Shown here: positions 47,897 to 58,159 of the stretch, piece after piece
Numbering within the stretch: position 1 is the first letter of the stretch
Layout of the letters: the number at the start of each line of letters is the position of its first letter
Assembly: GCF_963677155.1 (NCBI RefSeq)
Contig: NZ_OY781884.1
Coordinates: 3,034,501-3,098,500 of the forward strand
Direction of reading: 5' to 3'
Origin: an uncultured Draconibacterium sp.
GTDB taxonomy: Bacteria; Bacteroidota; Bacteroidia; Bacteroidales; Prolixibacteraceae
Length of the DNA: 64,000 bases
Program-made: the position numbers and the translations under genes
The notes under the pieces: model-generated
What the model saw: the letters and a program-made list of their open reading frames with translations, nothing else
Database searches by the model: none
What the model was told of the DNA's origin: nothing

Positions 47897-50848
47897 TTAT
47901 TCAGAAATAATACTGTCGTAGATGGCCTGATGCATGGCTGTACGGATGTTTAGTTCGTAGAGTTTTGAATTGTTTCGGGTTGGGTAAACGCGGTTCGACA
48001 TAAAGATGTATAGTAGCTCGTTTTCGGGGTCGGCCCACGCAAAAGTTCCGGTGTATCCGCTGTGTCCAAAACTCCTTTTGCTACTCGACACTGCAGGGTA
48101 TGCATTTTCCAAATCATTTTTATAATTGTCGATTTTAGGTTTGTCGAAACCCAGGCCTCTTCGGTTTTTATTTTCAGGATATTGAATGCGTGTAAATTCG
48201 TTTAAGGTTAAGTCGGAGATGTAACGCCGGCCACCAAAATATCCTTTTTGCAAATACATTTGAAATACCTTGGCCAGATCGTTTGTTGAGCCAAATAAAC
48301 CGGCATTTCCGGAAACGCCACCCATCATTGCGGCTCCTTCGTCGTGTACATAACCCCGCAGTTTTTCCATCCTGAAAAAGTCATCCGTTTCGGTGGGAAT
48401 AATCTGGGCAGGAGGAAAATGTTTGTAGGCGTTAAATGTAATTGTATGCGCTCCCAAAGGGCGGTAGAAAGTGTTTTTCACATATGATTCGTAAGGAGTG
48501 CCGGTAAGGTTTTCAATAATGTCGGGGTACAGGTAGAAACTCAATCCCGAATACAGGTATCTTTTTCTGTGCAGCAGTTCCGATGTTCGGATGGTGTCGA
48601 ACATCGTTTTTCTGAAATCGTGATTCATACACAAATGTTCCGATACGCGAACATCAAATTGTGGCGAGGGATGATCTTGAAACACATTTTTATCGAGTGT
48701 TCCGTCTTTCTGCACGGTCATTGTCCAGAAAGCGATCCATGAAGCCAAACGAGACTGGTGAGCTAAAATCTCACGGAAGCTCAGGTTTTCTTTGTTGCTG
48801 CCAATAAAATCGGGCCAGTATTTACTAAACTTATCATCAACATTCATTTTTCGCTCGTCAACTAAGCGCATAATTGCAGGTAGCGGACCGGTAACTTTAG
48901 TAATCGATGCCCAATCGTAAATATTATTCTGGTTTACCGGGTAAATGCTGTCGTAGGTTTGAAACCCGTAACACTTGTGAAAAACCACTTGCCCATCTTT
49001 GGCAACCAAAACCTGGCAGCCAGGGTATGCGCCTTCCGAAATCCCAAGATTCGCCAGCGAATCGATTTTTCGGTTCAGAATAGCAGAACTCATTCCGGCC
49101 TCCTCGGGAATGGTGTACGAAAATGTTTTATTCGGTTCAACAGTTAATCCATCGCCGGCTTTAAAGCGTCTGTCGGAAGTGACCGGAAGCTTTCCGTTTG
49201 CTTTAAATGCACCAAAAATAAGCTGCGCAGCCAATTCCTGAGTCAATTCATTATCCTGGTGAGCTACAATCAATGCATCGGCATGATGAATGTTGGCAAA
49301 GTGTTTCAATGCATAAGCGTTTCCGAAAAGCGAAAACACAACATGTTGTTCATTTACCAAATCAATAACCGCTTGTTTTTGTATTTCGGAAATACCATAA
49401 TCGTTTGATGAGTATTTATTGATTCCTGTAACTCCGGCAATAATAAAGTTGTAGTTGCTTAGTTCCTGACGAAGATTTGCCCAGGTCTTCTCTGTAGCAT
49501 CTTTTGGTAGCCAAAAATGATCCATACTGGTATATTTTGCCAGCATATTTTGATAGGCTGATTTTTGGTCGCCACCGATCATGATTGTTGCAATGGTGCG
49601 TTTATCCAAATCTTGTACCGGAAGTGTATTGTCGTTATTTATAACAACAGTCATCGATTTTTTAATTAGTTTTCGGTTGGTGACCTGGTATTCGGGAGCG
49701 TTAAGATCGGCAGTAATATTTTTTAAATCCACCGGTTGGTAGTTGCTTAATCCTACCCAGCGTTTTAGTGCCAAAACAGTTCTGCACTTTTCATTAATTT
49801 CATTTTCGCTTATTTCGCCGTTGGCAATTGCTGCTTTTATTGTTGCCACAGCTTTTGCCACATCCTCTACAAATTCTATCATATCGTTTCCGGCGATCAA
49901 GGCTTCCAGTTCTGCTCTTCCGGCTGTAGTTTGTACGCCTTTCATGGTTATGGCATCGGTAACCACAAAACCTTTGTAGCCAATTTCGTCTTTTAAATAA
50001 CCAGTTACCACTTTTTTCGAGAGCGATGAGGTTATCCCTGAATCATCGAGCGAAGGAACATTTAAATGCCCCGACATAATTCCTGTGATTCCCTTTTTAG
50101 ATAAATACCTGAACGGATAGCTTTCAATGCTGTCGATACGGCTTTTCGAATGCGGAATAAGCGGCAGTGTTTTGTGCGAGTCGGTTTTGGTGTCGCCATG
50201 TCCGGGAAAATGTTTCGCCACCGGAATAACATTGTTGTCTTGCATTCCTTTTGCCACCATCCATGATTTTTCAGCTACATTATGCTTATCTTCTCCAAAC
50301 GAGCGAAATCCGATAACCGGGTTAAACGGATTGGTATTGATATCGGCAACCGGCGCAAAATTCATTTGAATTCCCATTCGTTTTAGCTGGCTGGCAAAAT
50401 CCTGCCCCATTTGGTAGAGCAGGGAAGTATCCTGCACTGCACCCAACGACTGTGCATACGGATAAACAATTGTGCTGTCGGTTCGCATGGCGGGGCCCCA
50501 TTCGCCGTCAATAGCTACCAAAAGTGGTGTTTCAGAAGCAGCCTGAAATTGATTGATCCATGCGGCATTTTTTGTTGGAGAACCCTGCATTACAAGAATT
50601 CCTCCGGGTTTCCAATCTTGTATTCTTTTCTTGAAAATAGCTTTGGCTGCATCGTTTTGTTTGGGGTAAACGGTAATCATCATCAGTTGGGCAATGCGCT
50701 CATCTAAACTCATTTTTTCGAGTTGCTGATTTACCCATTCATCATTTTTGTATTGCAAAAACGGAGGTTCCTGAGCAGAGGCGCTGTTGGCCAGTGAAAG
50801 CACTAAAATGGTAAAAAGTAGAAATATTGTAGGTGTTGGTTTCATCAT
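47897..50848 (-). CDS. NagZ-type GH3 beta-N-acetylglucosaminidase fused to a serine beta-lactamase-like domain
   Basis: 983-residue secreted bifunctional protein (signal about 1-25, NSASAQ). Residues about 35-370 are a GH3 catalytic barrel with the NagZ loop KHFPGHGDT (212-220), the Asp-His dyad D223/H225 and nucleophile D298 in VVTDAITM, so N-acetylglucosaminidase activity on muropeptides is expected. Residues about 390-585 are the GH3 C-terminal domain. Residues about 600-983 are a beta-lactamase/transpeptidase-like domain with S648-I-T-K651 and a late HSGYTG (KTG-equivalent) motif, probably an esterase or D,D-peptidase rather than a drug-resistance enzyme. It is divergent from the NamZ gene; both act on peptidoglycan. 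ATGATG leaves the first codon ambiguous by one. Confidence 0.92.
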   Translation of the reverse strand: MMKPTPTIFLLFTILVLSLANSASAQEPPFLQYKNDEWVNQQLEKMSLDERIAQLMMITVYPKQNDAAKAIFKKRIQDWKPGGILVMQGSPTKNAAWINQFQAASETPLLVAIDGEWGPAMRTDSTIVYPYAQSLGAVQDTSLLYQMGQDFASQLKRMGIQMNFAPVADINTNPFNPVIGFRSFGEDKHNVAEKSWMVAKGMQDNNVIPVAKHFPGHGDTKTDSHKTLPLIPHSKSRIDSIESYPFRYLSKKGITGIMSGHLNVPSLDDSGITSSLSKKVVTGYLKDEIGYKGFVVTDAITMKGVQTTAGRAELEALIAGNDMIEFVEDVAKAVATIKAAIANGEISENEINEKCRTVLALKRWVGLSNYQPVDLKNITADLNAPEYQVTNRKLIKKSMTVVINNDNTLPVQDLDKRTIATIMIGGDQKSAYQNMLAKYTSMDHFWLPKDATEKTWANLRQELSNYNFIIAGVTGINKYSSNDYGISEIQKQAVIDLVNEQHVVFSLFGNAYALKHFANIHHADALIVAHQDNELTQELAAQLIFGAFKANGKLPVTSDRRFKAGDGLTVEPNKTFSYTIPEEAGMSSAILNRKIDSLANLGISEGAYPGCQVLVAKDGQVVFHKCYGFQTYDSIYPVNQNNIYDWASITKVTGPLPAIMRLVDERKMNVDDKFSKYWPDFIGSNKENLSFREILAHQSRLASWIAFWTMTVQKDGTLDKNVFQDHPSPQFDVRVSEHLCMNHDFRKTMFDTIRTSELLHRKRYLYSGLSFYLYPDIIENLTGTPYESYVKNTFYRPLGAHTITFNAYKHFPPAQIIPTETDDFFRMEKLRGYVHDEGAAMMGGVSGNAGLFGSTNDLAKVFQMYLQKGYFGGRRYISDLTLNEFTRIQYPENKNRRGLGFDKPKIDNYKNDLENAYPAVSSSKRSFGHSGYTGTFAWADPENELLYIFMSNRVYPTRNNSKLYELNIRTAMHQAIYDSIISE

Positions 50849-51014
50849 AATAAATTGCTAAAAATTTGTGCTACACGCTAAACGTTTATCGGAATAAAAT
50901 AGTACAAAAAAGCGCATTATAGTTTTATTTCGTTTCACTTTTTTAAGCAGATGATTGCTTCTGAAAAAAATTAAAAACTATCTTCGTTTGCGCAAATGTA
51001 ATATTTTAAAGCCT

Positions 51015-52184
51015 ATGTTAAGGATTCTTTTAGTGTTAGTTTTATGGATTTTAGCCGGTGGTTGCATGGCCCTGCAAGATAATGAAATTATTGTAGGAGC
51101 GGAGCGTACTTCGCTATATTCAGATGTGCTGAAAGACAAAAATGTGGGGGTGGTGGTAAACAACACTTCAATTGCTAAAGGCGAGCATCTGGTTGATTTT
51201 TTATTGAATCAACAGGTTGATGTAAAAAAGATATTTGCGCCAGAACATGGCTTTAGAGGCGATGTTTCAGCGGGAGGAGAAGTAGAAGACGGATTGGATA
51301 AAAGCACGGGTTTGCCGGTTTTTTCGCTCTACGGAAAAAACAAAAAACCAACTGCAGAACATTTTGATGGACTGGATGTGGTTATTTTTGATATTCAGGA
51401 TGTAGGTTGCCGTTTTTATACCTATATTTCAACCATGCATTATGTTATAGAAGCGTGTGCCGAATATGATATTCCGCTGATTATTTTTGACCGTCCAAAT
51501 CCGAATGGCGATTATGTTGCTGGCCCAATCCGAGAGGAAGGTTTTGAGTCGTTTGTAAGTCTCGATCCCATTCCTATTGTGCATGGATGTACGGTTGGCG
51601 AACTCGCAAATATGATCAATGAAGAAGGCTGGCATGCTGCCAATAGAAAATGCGATATTACGGTTATACCCGTAAAAAATTACGATCATAAAATGGCTTA
51701 TTCTTTGCCGGTGCGTCCGTCGCCAAATTTACCCAACGATCTTTCAGTGCGCTTATATCCATCGTTATGCTTTTTTGAAGCTACGAGCGTAAGTGTTGGA
51801 CGTGGAACCGATTTTCCGTTCCAGGTTTTGGGTGGTTTAAACGAAAATCTTGGCACTTTCGAGTTTACTCCGCGTAGTATTCCCGGCGTGGCAATAAACC
51901 CGCTGAATAAAGACAAAAAATGCTATGGTGTTGATTTGCGGACACTGAAAGAGACACCAAAATTTACATTGAAATACTTCCTCGACTTTTATAGTAAATA
52001 CGAGAATGAAGCTGATTTCCTCACGCGGGAAAGTTGGCTGAATCTGCTTGCCGGAACCGACTCCATGATCAAACAAATCAGAAAAGGGAAAAGCGAAGTT
52101 GAAATAACTAAAAGCTGGCAGCCTGGGTTGGAAGATTTCAAACAACTGAGAAAAAAATATTTATTGTACCCCGATTTCGAATAA
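51015..52184 (+). CDS. namZ: Exo-beta-N-acetylmuramidase, GH171 (NamZ/DUF1343), lipoprotein
   Basis: 389-residue DUF1343 protein. The start at 51015 is chosen for its lipoprotein signal (MLRILLVLVLWILAGGC, C17). The family releases MurNAc from the non-reducing end of peptidoglycan fragments (shown for Bacillus and Tannerella NamZ). Typical segments are VGVVVNNTSI, FAPEHGFRGDVSAGGEV, DIQDVGCRFYTYISTMHYV, FDRPNPNG and SPNLPNDLSVRLYPSLCFFEATSVSVGRGTDFPFQVLG. It is divergent from the NagZ fusion and lies 9 bp ahead of a sodium symporter gene, so the three make a peptidoglycan-salvage unit. Confidence 0.9.
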   Translation: MLRILLVLVLWILAGGCMALQDNEIIVGAERTSLYSDVLKDKNVGVVVNNTSIAKGEHLVDFLLNQQVDVKKIFAPEHGFRGDVSAGGEVEDGLDKSTGLPVFSLYGKNKKPTAEHFDGLDVVIFDIQDVGCRFYTYISTMHYVIEACAEYDIPLIIFDRPNPNGDYVAGPIREEGFESFVSLDPIPIVHGCTVGELANMINEEGWHAANRKCDITVIPVKNYDHKMAYSLPVRPSPNLPNDLSVRLYPSLCFFEATSVSVGRGTDFPFQVLGGLNENLGTFEFTPRSIPGVAINPLNKDKKCYGVDLRTLKETPKFTLKYFLDFYSKYENEADFLTRESWLNLLAGTDSMIKQIRKGKSEVEITKSWQPGLEDFKQLRKKYLLYPDFE

Positions 52185-52193
52185 ACAAAAATT

Positions 52194-53645
52194 ATGAGTC
52201 CATATCTAGTTCTGGGAATTGTACTTGGTTATTTTTTAGTACTGATATTTATTTCGTGGTTAACCGCGCGAAAAGCCGATACACAGGCTTTCTTTACTGC
52301 TAACCGAAAATCGCCGTGGTATTTGGTGGCCTTTGGTATGGTTGGTGCCACACTTTCGGGAGTAACTTTTATTTCTGTTCCGGGAGAAGTTGGTAATTCT
52401 GCCTTTTCGTACCTGCAATTTGTTTTCGGTAACCTTGTGGGGTACTGGCTTGTGGCGGGTATTCTACTGCCTTTGTATTATCGTCTGAACTTGGTTTCAA
52501 TCTATTCGTTTCTTGATGACCGTTTTGGGCCACGATCATACAAAACCGGCTCTTTTTTCTTTTTGATTTCGAAATTGATAGGGGCAGCTTTTCGGTTGTT
52601 TTTGGTTGCGGGAGTGTTGCAAATTGCCTTTTTCGATGCCTTTAATATTCCTTTTTCGTTAACCGTAATTGTTACTATCGCACTTATTTGGGTGTATACT
52701 TTTAAGGGAGGAATTAAAACCATTGTTTGGACCGATACGCTGCAAACACTTTTTTTGGTGAGTGCGGTTATTTTTACCATTGTAGCTATTTCGCGAAGTC
52801 TTGATTTGAACTTGTCGGGGCTGGTGAAAACCATTACCGACGATAGTAACTCGCAACTTTTCTTTTGGGACTGGCGCTCGGGAAATAACTTCTTTAAGCA
52901 GTTTGTTTCGGGTATGTTTATTACCATTGTTATGGTTGGTATGGACCAGGACATGATGCAGAAAAACCTGACCTGCAAAAATAAGTGGGAAGCCCAGAAA
53001 AATATGCTGGTGTTTAGTTTGTCGTTTCTGTTTACGGTGGTGTTGTTTTTAAGTCTGGGGGTAATGTTATATATTTTTGCCCGTGAGCATGGAATTAGTA
53101 TTCCTGAAAATACCGATGATCTTTATCCGATGTTGGCTTTAAAATATTTTGGATTGCCTGTGGGAATTGCCTTTTTATTGGGTATTACGGCTGCAGCCTA
53201 TTCAAGTGCCGATTCTGCATTAACCGCGCTAACAACCTCATTTACTGTCGACTTTTTGAAAATACATAAATACCCAGAAGAGAAGAAACGCCGTATGAAA
53301 ATGATGTCGCACTTAATGTTTTCGGTGCTGTTAATTGCTGTAATTCTTGTTTTCGATGCTATTAATAATCAGAGTATTGTGGTGGCAGTATTTACGGTTG
53401 CCGGTTACACTTACGGGCCTATTCTTGGGTTATTTTTGTTTGGCATGTACTCTTCGCGAAAAGTGAAAGATAAGTGGGTGCCTTATATCGGAATTTCTGC
53501 GCCCGTTTTGTGCTATTTTATTTCTAAATACTCCGAAGTGCTTTTTGATGGTTATCAGTTTGGATTCGAATTGCTCATACTTAACGGAGCAATAACAATG
53601 CTTGGATTACTACTTATTTCAGAAAAAAGAGCTGTTAAGCACTAA
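52194..53645 (+). CDS. Sodium:solute symporter (SSS family), possible amino-sugar importer
   Basis: 483-residue SSS permease with about 13 membrane segments. Family features are ATLSGVTFISVPGEVG near TM2-3, GIKTIVWTDTLQTLF (the sodium-symporter signature GGIKxVxWTDxxQ), MVGMDQDMMQKNLTCK and AAAYSSADSALTALTTSF. Starting 9 bp after namZ, it is almost certainly co-transcribed and may import MurNAc or muropeptides released by NamZ and NagZ; Tannerella forsythia has a dedicated MurNAc transporter in a comparable cluster. Substrate inferred from context only. Confidence 0.85.
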   Translation: MSPYLVLGIVLGYFLVLIFISWLTARKADTQAFFTANRKSPWYLVAFGMVGATLSGVTFISVPGEVGNSAFSYLQFVFGNLVGYWLVAGILLPLYYRLNLVSIYSFLDDRFGPRSYKTGSFFFLISKLIGAAFRLFLVAGVLQIAFFDAFNIPFSLTVIVTIALIWVYTFKGGIKTIVWTDTLQTLFLVSAVIFTIVAISRSLDLNLSGLVKTITDDSNSQLFFWDWRSGNNFFKQFVSGMFITIVMVGMDQDMMQKNLTCKNKWEAQKNMLVFSLSFLFTVVLFLSLGVMLYIFAREHGISIPENTDDLYPMLALKYFGLPVGIAFLLGITAAAYSSADSALTALTTSFTVDFLKIHKYPEEKKRRMKMMSHLMFSVLLIAVILVFDAINNQSIVVAVFTVAGYTYGPILGLFLFGMYSSRKVKDKWVPYIGISAPVLCYFISKYSEVLFDGYQFGFELLILNGAITMLGLLLISEKRAVKH

Positions 53646-53684
53646 TGATTACGAATAAATGTTAAAAATTGTGAATTGATTTTT

Positions 53685-53692
53685 TATATTTG
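53685..53692 (+). promoter_or_regulatory. Putative -7 box upstream of the beta-helix lipoprotein
   Basis: TATATTTG matches TAnnTTTG and lies 50 bases before the TTG start codon at 53742. The nearest TTG sequences upstream are too close (13 bases or less), so the -33 element is not certain. Confidence 0.35.
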
Positions 53693-53741
53693 TAAAATAA
53701 CGGCAGAAAGTGGACGTTATAAGGATATAAATTAATTCGAA

Positions 53742-55181
53742 TTGGTTAAATATTTACTTCAAATACTGGCTGCAACCCTTGTGCTTGTCATGCTCTTCTC
53801 ATGCGAGGATGATGGGTATTTGACATCTACTGATGCTCAACTCAATTTTTCGGCCGATACCGTAACATTCGATACCATTTTTACTTCTTTTGGTTCAACA
53901 ACACGTCGATTTACTGTTAGTAACCCCTACGACGAGGATGTTTTGATTTCTCGAATTCGTTTGGCAGGAGGAGATGCTTCTAATTTTAGGTTAAATATTA
54001 ATGGTTTCGAAAGTAGCGAGCTATATGAGGTTACCTTACCGGCAAAGGACAGTATTTATATTTTTGTTGAAGTAACCATTGACCCAACCGGACAAAACTT
54101 ACCAATGGTTGTACAGGATTCGGTTGAGTTTACCACTAACTCAAATTTCCAGAGTATAATGCTGGAAGCTTACGGACAGGATTTTAAACTGATAAAAAGC
54201 GAAAGGATTAAAACAACTACCTGGACCGCAGAAAAGCCCTACCTTGTTTACGATTATGCCTATGTGGATAGTACGTCGACCTTAACGATTGAGCCGGGAA
54301 CAAAAATATATTTTCATAAAGGAGCTGGAATGTATGTTCGTGGAAATGTTGTCGCCGATGGAACTTTCGAATCGCCGATAATATTCCGGGCCGACAGGCT
54401 GGAACCAGCGTATGAAGATATTCCCGACCAGTGGAATGGCATTGTGTTGTACTCCGGAAGTCATGATAACGTATTTAATTTTACCACGATAAAAAATGCA
54501 AATATTGGTTTGCAGATAGGAACTATTGAAAACGAAGGTTACGCCTCGGTAGCGCTTACCAATTCGAAAATTGAAAATATGGCTTATGCAGGAATTTTTG
54601 CTTTAAAATCGAAAGTTTATGCTTATAATGCCCTAATTGCCAACTGTGGATTTTATGCTGCAGCGTTGCTTGTTGGTGGCGAATATGAATTTTACCACTC
54701 TACTATTGCCAACTATTGGGGCAACTTTGGACAAGCTGTGCGAACTACACCATCGTTGGTTGTTTCGAACGTGCTTGTTGTTGAAAACTCAAAAGGCGAA
54801 CAAGTTTCGTATAATGGCGATTTAACAAAAGCAACTTTTGGAAACAGTATCATTTTCGGTAATATTGGAAATGAACTGGAGTTAGGCGATAACGAAGAAA
54901 ATACATTTAATTACTTGTTTGACCATTGTATTATTCAGGCTCCTGATACATTGAATACCAGTAATACCGAACATTTTGTTAATGCAATGATCGGGATGGA
55001 ATATGATCCTCGTTTTGTTGATCCCTACGATGATTACAATTTTGAGTTGGATACTTTATCGGCAGCAAAAGATGTGGGAACAACAAAATACTCTGGGCGG
55101 TTTCCTGCTGACTTGTTGAACAGAAGCCGAACTGGCGAAGATGGCCCCGACCTGGGAGCTTACGAACGCATTGAAAAGTAA
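53742..55181 (+). CDS. Surface lipoprotein with right-handed beta-helix
   Basis: 479-residue lipoprotein (C21 after LVMLFS). Residues about 30-145 look like an Ig/ASPM-like domain (FDTIFTSFGSTTRRFTVSNPYDEDVLISRI). Residues about 170-440 form a parallel beta-helix (LTIEPGTKIYFHKGAGMYVRGNVVADG, NFTTIKNANIGLQIG, LTNSKIENMAYAGIFALKSKVYAYNALI). The C-terminus (RSRTGEDGPDLGAYE) is the usual end of such Bacteroidota surface proteins. The start must be TTG at 53742: an in-frame stop lies three codons upstream, and the first ATG would remove the signal peptide. It is followed after 1 bp by an EEP-family gene. Ligand or substrate unknown. Confidence 0.8.
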   Translation: MVKYLLQILAATLVLVMLFSCEDDGYLTSTDAQLNFSADTVTFDTIFTSFGSTTRRFTVSNPYDEDVLISRIRLAGGDASNFRLNINGFESSELYEVTLPAKDSIYIFVEVTIDPTGQNLPMVVQDSVEFTTNSNFQSIMLEAYGQDFKLIKSERIKTTTWTAEKPYLVYDYAYVDSTSTLTIEPGTKIYFHKGAGMYVRGNVVADGTFESPIIFRADRLEPAYEDIPDQWNGIVLYSGSHDNVFNFTTIKNANIGLQIGTIENEGYASVALTNSKIENMAYAGIFALKSKVYAYNALIANCGFYAAALLVGGEYEFYHSTIANYWGNFGQAVRTTPSLVVSNVLVVENSKGEQVSYNGDLTKATFGNSIIFGNIGNELELGDNEENTFNYLFDHCIIQAPDTLNTSNTEHFVNAMIGMEYDPRFVDPYDDYNFELDTLSAAKDVGTTKYSGRFPADLLNRSRTGEDGPDLGAYERIEK

Positions 55182-55182
55182 A

Positions 55183-56205
55183 ATGAAACAATTACTTTTT
55201 TGTTTATCCCTGATTCTGTTTATTGCAAAAAGCAATGCTCAAACTGACGATGCCAAATTTTCAATACTCTTTTATAATGTAGAAAACCTTTTTGATGTAC
55301 GAAATGATTCATTGACTAATGATGATGAGTTTACGCCCATAGGTGAACGGCACTGGACGCGAAAGCGTTTTGATGATAAAATCAATAATGTCTCGAAAGT
55401 ACTTCTTAGTGCCGGAGGTTGGCAAATGCCCGATTTAATTGCTTTGGCAGAAATTGAGAATCGTTTTGTGGTTGAAAGCCTTATCAAAGATACCCCACTA
55501 AAAGCTACGCCTTACAAAATTATTCATAAAGAGTCTCCTGACCCGCGGGGAATTGATGTGGCGCTAGTATATAACACCGAAACCTTTTATCCGCTAGATT
55601 ACGCGTATTACCCACTTGAAGATAAAAATGGAGGCATTCGAAAAAGTCGTGAAATTCTTTATGTTTTAGGGACAATAAATGGAGGTGACTCTGTTCATGT
55701 GTTTGTAAACCACTGGCCCTCTCGTTATTCAGGATTGATGGAAACACGACCGGCACGAAAACAAGCGGCGCGTTTACTTTTATCGAAATACAATGAAATC
55801 GTCCAAAAAAATGATAAGGCCAAAGTGGTTATTGTAGGCGATTTTAACGACCAGCCCACTGATGAAAGTATATCGCAGGATCTTGGTGCTTCTGATCCTT
55901 TAGATAATAAATCCGCTGGTTTATACAATCTATCTTTACCCTGGATGAATAAGGAGGAGGGGACTTTAAAGTACCAGGGGCGGTGGTTTGTTTTCGATCA
56001 GATAATTGTTTCGCCGGGTTTATTGACAGCAACAAATGGTTTAAGCACTAAGCCTGAAGATGCAACAATTTGCAAACTTCCCTTTTTATTTGAAACAGAT
56101 GAAACCCGCGGAGGTCGAAAGTTGCATCGTACTTACACGGGCTATAGATACAATGGTGGATTTAGCGACCATTTACCGATTCTATTAAAGTTGCAGGTGA
56201 ATTAA
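55183..56205 (+). CDS. Secreted endonuclease/exonuclease/phosphatase-family protein
   Basis: 340-residue exported EEP hydrolase. The start at 55183 lies one base after the previous stop and begins the signal peptide [13 protein letters not shown]...SNAQ; an upstream in-frame ATG would overlap the previous gene. Metal-site motifs are intact: [20 protein letters not shown] (catalytic Glu), [21 protein letters not shown] and a final GGFSDHLPI. The family includes nucleases and phosphodiesterases; the secreted Bacteroidota group may scavenge phosphate or DNA. Operon with the beta-helix lipoprotein. It overlaps the convergent cca gene by 4 bp. Confidence 0.85.
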   Translation: MKQLLFCLSLILFIAKSNAQTDDAKFSILFYNVENLFDVRNDSLTNDDEFTPIGERHWTRKRFDDKINNVSKVLLSAGGWQMPDLIALAEIENRFVVESLIKDTPLKATPYKIIHKESPDPRGIDVALVYNTETFYPLDYAYYPLEDKNGGIRKSREILYVLGTINGGDSVHVFVNHWPSRYSGLMETRPARKQAARLLLSKYNEIVQKNDKAKVVIVGDFNDQPTDESISQDLGASDPLDNKSAGLYNLSLPWMNKEEGTLKYQGRWFVFDQIIVSPGLLTATNGLSTKPEDATICKLPFLFETDETRGGRKLHRTYTGYRYNGGFSDHLPILLKLQVN

Positions 56206-57611
56206 TCATTTGCTTTCAACCCCATTTCTTCTGCTCTTTTCATCATAAAAGCAAAAGCTTCCTCGTAATTGTTATGAATTTCGCCATCTAAAATTGCTTC
56301 TTTAATGGCATCTTTCAGCAGGCCAACTTCGCGGCAAGGCGACAAGTTAAAAGTTTTCATAATTAGGTCGCCATCAACCGGAGGCTGGAAATTCCGAATA
56401 GCATCTTTTTCTTCAATTTCCTTTAATTTTTGTCGAACCACCTTGAAGTTTTTCATGTAGCGTTTCACCTTCTCCGGATTCTTCGATGTAATATCTGCCT
56501 CGCAAAGTGTCATCAAATCATCAATGTCATCACCGGCCTCGAAAAGCAAGCGCCGCACGGCTGAATCAGTAACAATGTCTTCCGACAATACAATTGGTCG
56601 CATGTGCAGTCCTACCATTTTCTGAACGTATTTCATCTTTTCATTCAGCGGTAATTTCATGCGTTTAAAGATCTTGGGAATCATTTTTACCCCCACAAAA
56701 TTATGCGCATGAAAAGTCCAGCCCAGGCCTTCAATAAAACGTTTTGTTTTGGGTTTGGCAATGTCGTGCAATAATGCCGACCAACGCAACCACAAATTAT
56801 CGGAGTTCGGTACCAGGCGGTCGAGCACCTCAATGGTGTGATAAAAATTGTCTTTATGACCGATACCGTTCACTTTTTCAACACCTTTCATATTTTGCAG
56901 CTCGGGGAAAATTATGGCTAGCAAACCGGTTTCTTCCAGAAGTCGAAAACCTTTCGATGGTTTTGGAGCCATAACAATTTTATTTAGTTCCTCGATAATA
57001 CGTTCGGCTGAGACGATTTTAATGCGGTCTTTATTTCGGGCAATTGCTTTTAGGGTTTCATCCTCAATTTCAAAATCAAGCTGAGTGGCAAACCGAATGG
57101 CACGCATAATTCGTAACGGGTCATCAGAAAACGTAATATCAGGATCGAGCGGAGTGCGAATGATCTTGTTATTCAAATCTTCCATCCCGTTAAACGGATC
57201 GACTAACTCGCCAAAACGATCGCCGTTTAAACAAAAAGCCATGGCGTTGATGGTAAAATCGCGGCGGTTCTGATCGTCTACCAGCGTTCCGTCTTCCACA
57301 ATCGGTTTCCTTGAGTTGCGTTGGTACGACTCTTTCCGGGCACCTACAAACTCAATTTCAAGGTCATTGTATTTTAACATGGCGGTGCCAAAGTTCTTGA
57401 ATACATTTACTCTTGGGCGGGGCTTAAGGCTTTTCGCCACTTCGGTGGCGAAATCAATGCCACTGCCAATGGTTACAATATCAATATCTTTTGAAGGGCG
57501 GTTGAGATATAGATCACGCACATATCCTCCAATTACATAAGTTTCTGTTTCAACACGGTCGGCAACTGCCTGTATATCTTTGAAAATCTTCTCTTTTAGC
57601 TTGCTGTTCAT
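56202..57611 (-). CDS. cca: CCA tRNA nucleotidyltransferase (class II) with HD domain
   Basis: 469-residue enzyme that adds or repairs the 3' CCA of tRNAs. The nucleotidyltransferase head holds GGYVRD (28-33) and the metal-binding D42-x-D44 (KDIDIVTIG), then [11 protein letters not shown], and [16 protein letters not shown] in the neck. An HD domain follows ([10 protein letters not shown] about 285), which in this class gives phosphohydrolase activity. Two of the three tRNA species in this window lack an encoded CCA, so the enzyme is needed. It is convergent with the EEP gene (4-bp overlap) and divergent from trxA. A poly(A) polymerase role is less likely at this length. Confidence 0.92.
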   Translation of the reverse strand: MNSKLKEKIFKDIQAVADRVETETYVIGGYVRDLYLNRPSKDIDIVTIGSGIDFATEVAKSLKPRPRVNVFKNFGTAMLKYNDLEIEFVGARKESYQRNSRKPIVEDGTLVDDQNRRDFTINAMAFCLNGDRFGELVDPFNGMEDLNNKIIRTPLDPDITFSDDPLRIMRAIRFATQLDFEIEDETLKAIARNKDRIKIVSAERIIEELNKIVMAPKPSKGFRLLEETGLLAIIFPELQNMKGVEKVNGIGHKDNFYHTIEVLDRLVPNSDNLWLRWSALLHDIAKPKTKRFIEGLGWTFHAHNFVGVKMIPKIFKRMKLPLNEKMKYVQKMVGLHMRPIVLSEDIVTDSAVRRLLFEAGDDIDDLMTLCEADITSKNPEKVKRYMKNFKVVRQKLKEIEEKDAIRNFQPPVDGDLIMKTFNLSPCREVGLLKDAIKEAILDGEIHNNYEEAFAFMMKRAEEMGLKAND

Positions 57612-57705
57612 CTGTCAAAAATCGTATTTCAAAATGGACAATTCTGCCACTTTGATAAAAAATCGTGACAAAATTACAATTATTTAGTTGAAATTAAGTA
57701 GTAAC

Positions 57706-57735
57706 TTGGGAATTCAAAATTTGGTATTATCTTTG
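57706..57735 (+). promoter_or_regulatory. Bacteroidota-type promoter of trxA
   Basis: TTG (57706-57708), 19-bp spacer, TATCTTTG (57728-57735), matching TTG-N19-TAnnTTTG. The -7 box ends 52 bases before the start codon. Confidence 0.7.
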
Positions 57736-57787
57736 ATATGTAAATATTGAAATAAATAGATATATAAATATTGAAAAGTATAAAATC

Positions 57788-58159
57788 ATGTTGGAACATT
57801 TAACGAAAGAAACATTTAAAGAGAAAGTTTTCAATTTTGAAACTAATAAAGAGTGGAAATACGAAGGTGAGAAGCCATGTTTGATCGACTTTTATGCCGA
57901 TTGGTGTGGACCATGTAAAATGGTAGCTCCGGTGTTGGAAGAGTTGCAATCGGAGTATGGCGACAGTATCGTAATTTACAAAGTAAACACTGAAGAACAA
58001 CAGGAATTAGCCGGAATGTTTGGTGTGCAAAGTATTCCCTCATTACTGTTTGTGCCACAAGACGGACAACCACAAATGGCAATGGGAGCACTTCCGAAAC
58101 AAACTTTCGAGAAAGCCATTTCTGATGTATTGAAAGTTGAAAAACCTCAGGCTAATTAA
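57788..58159 (+). CDS. trxA: Thioredoxin
   Basis: 123-residue cytosolic thioredoxin with the active site W39-C40-G41-P42-C43-K in DFYADWCGPCKM and the cis-Pro loop VQSIPSLLF. The N-terminal extension of about 20 residues (EHLTKETFKEKVFNFETNKEW) is typical of Bacteroidota thioredoxins. There is no signal peptide, so it serves cytosolic disulfide reduction. Monocistronic with a consensus promoter. Its stop overlaps the convergent murF stop by 8 bp. Confidence 0.95.
   Translation: MLEHLTKETFKEKVFNFETNKEWKYEGEKPCLIDFYADWCGPCKMVAPVLEELQSEYGDSIVIYKVNTEEQQELAGMFGVQSIPSLLFVPQDGQPQMAMGALPKQTFEKAISDVLKVEKPQAN

Noticed and set aside
47897-48910. C-terminal beta-lactamase-like domain as an antibiotic-resistance enzyme
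   Set aside because: It is fused to a NagZ-type GH3 and linked to peptidoglycan-salvage genes; family members of this type are usually esterases or peptidases.
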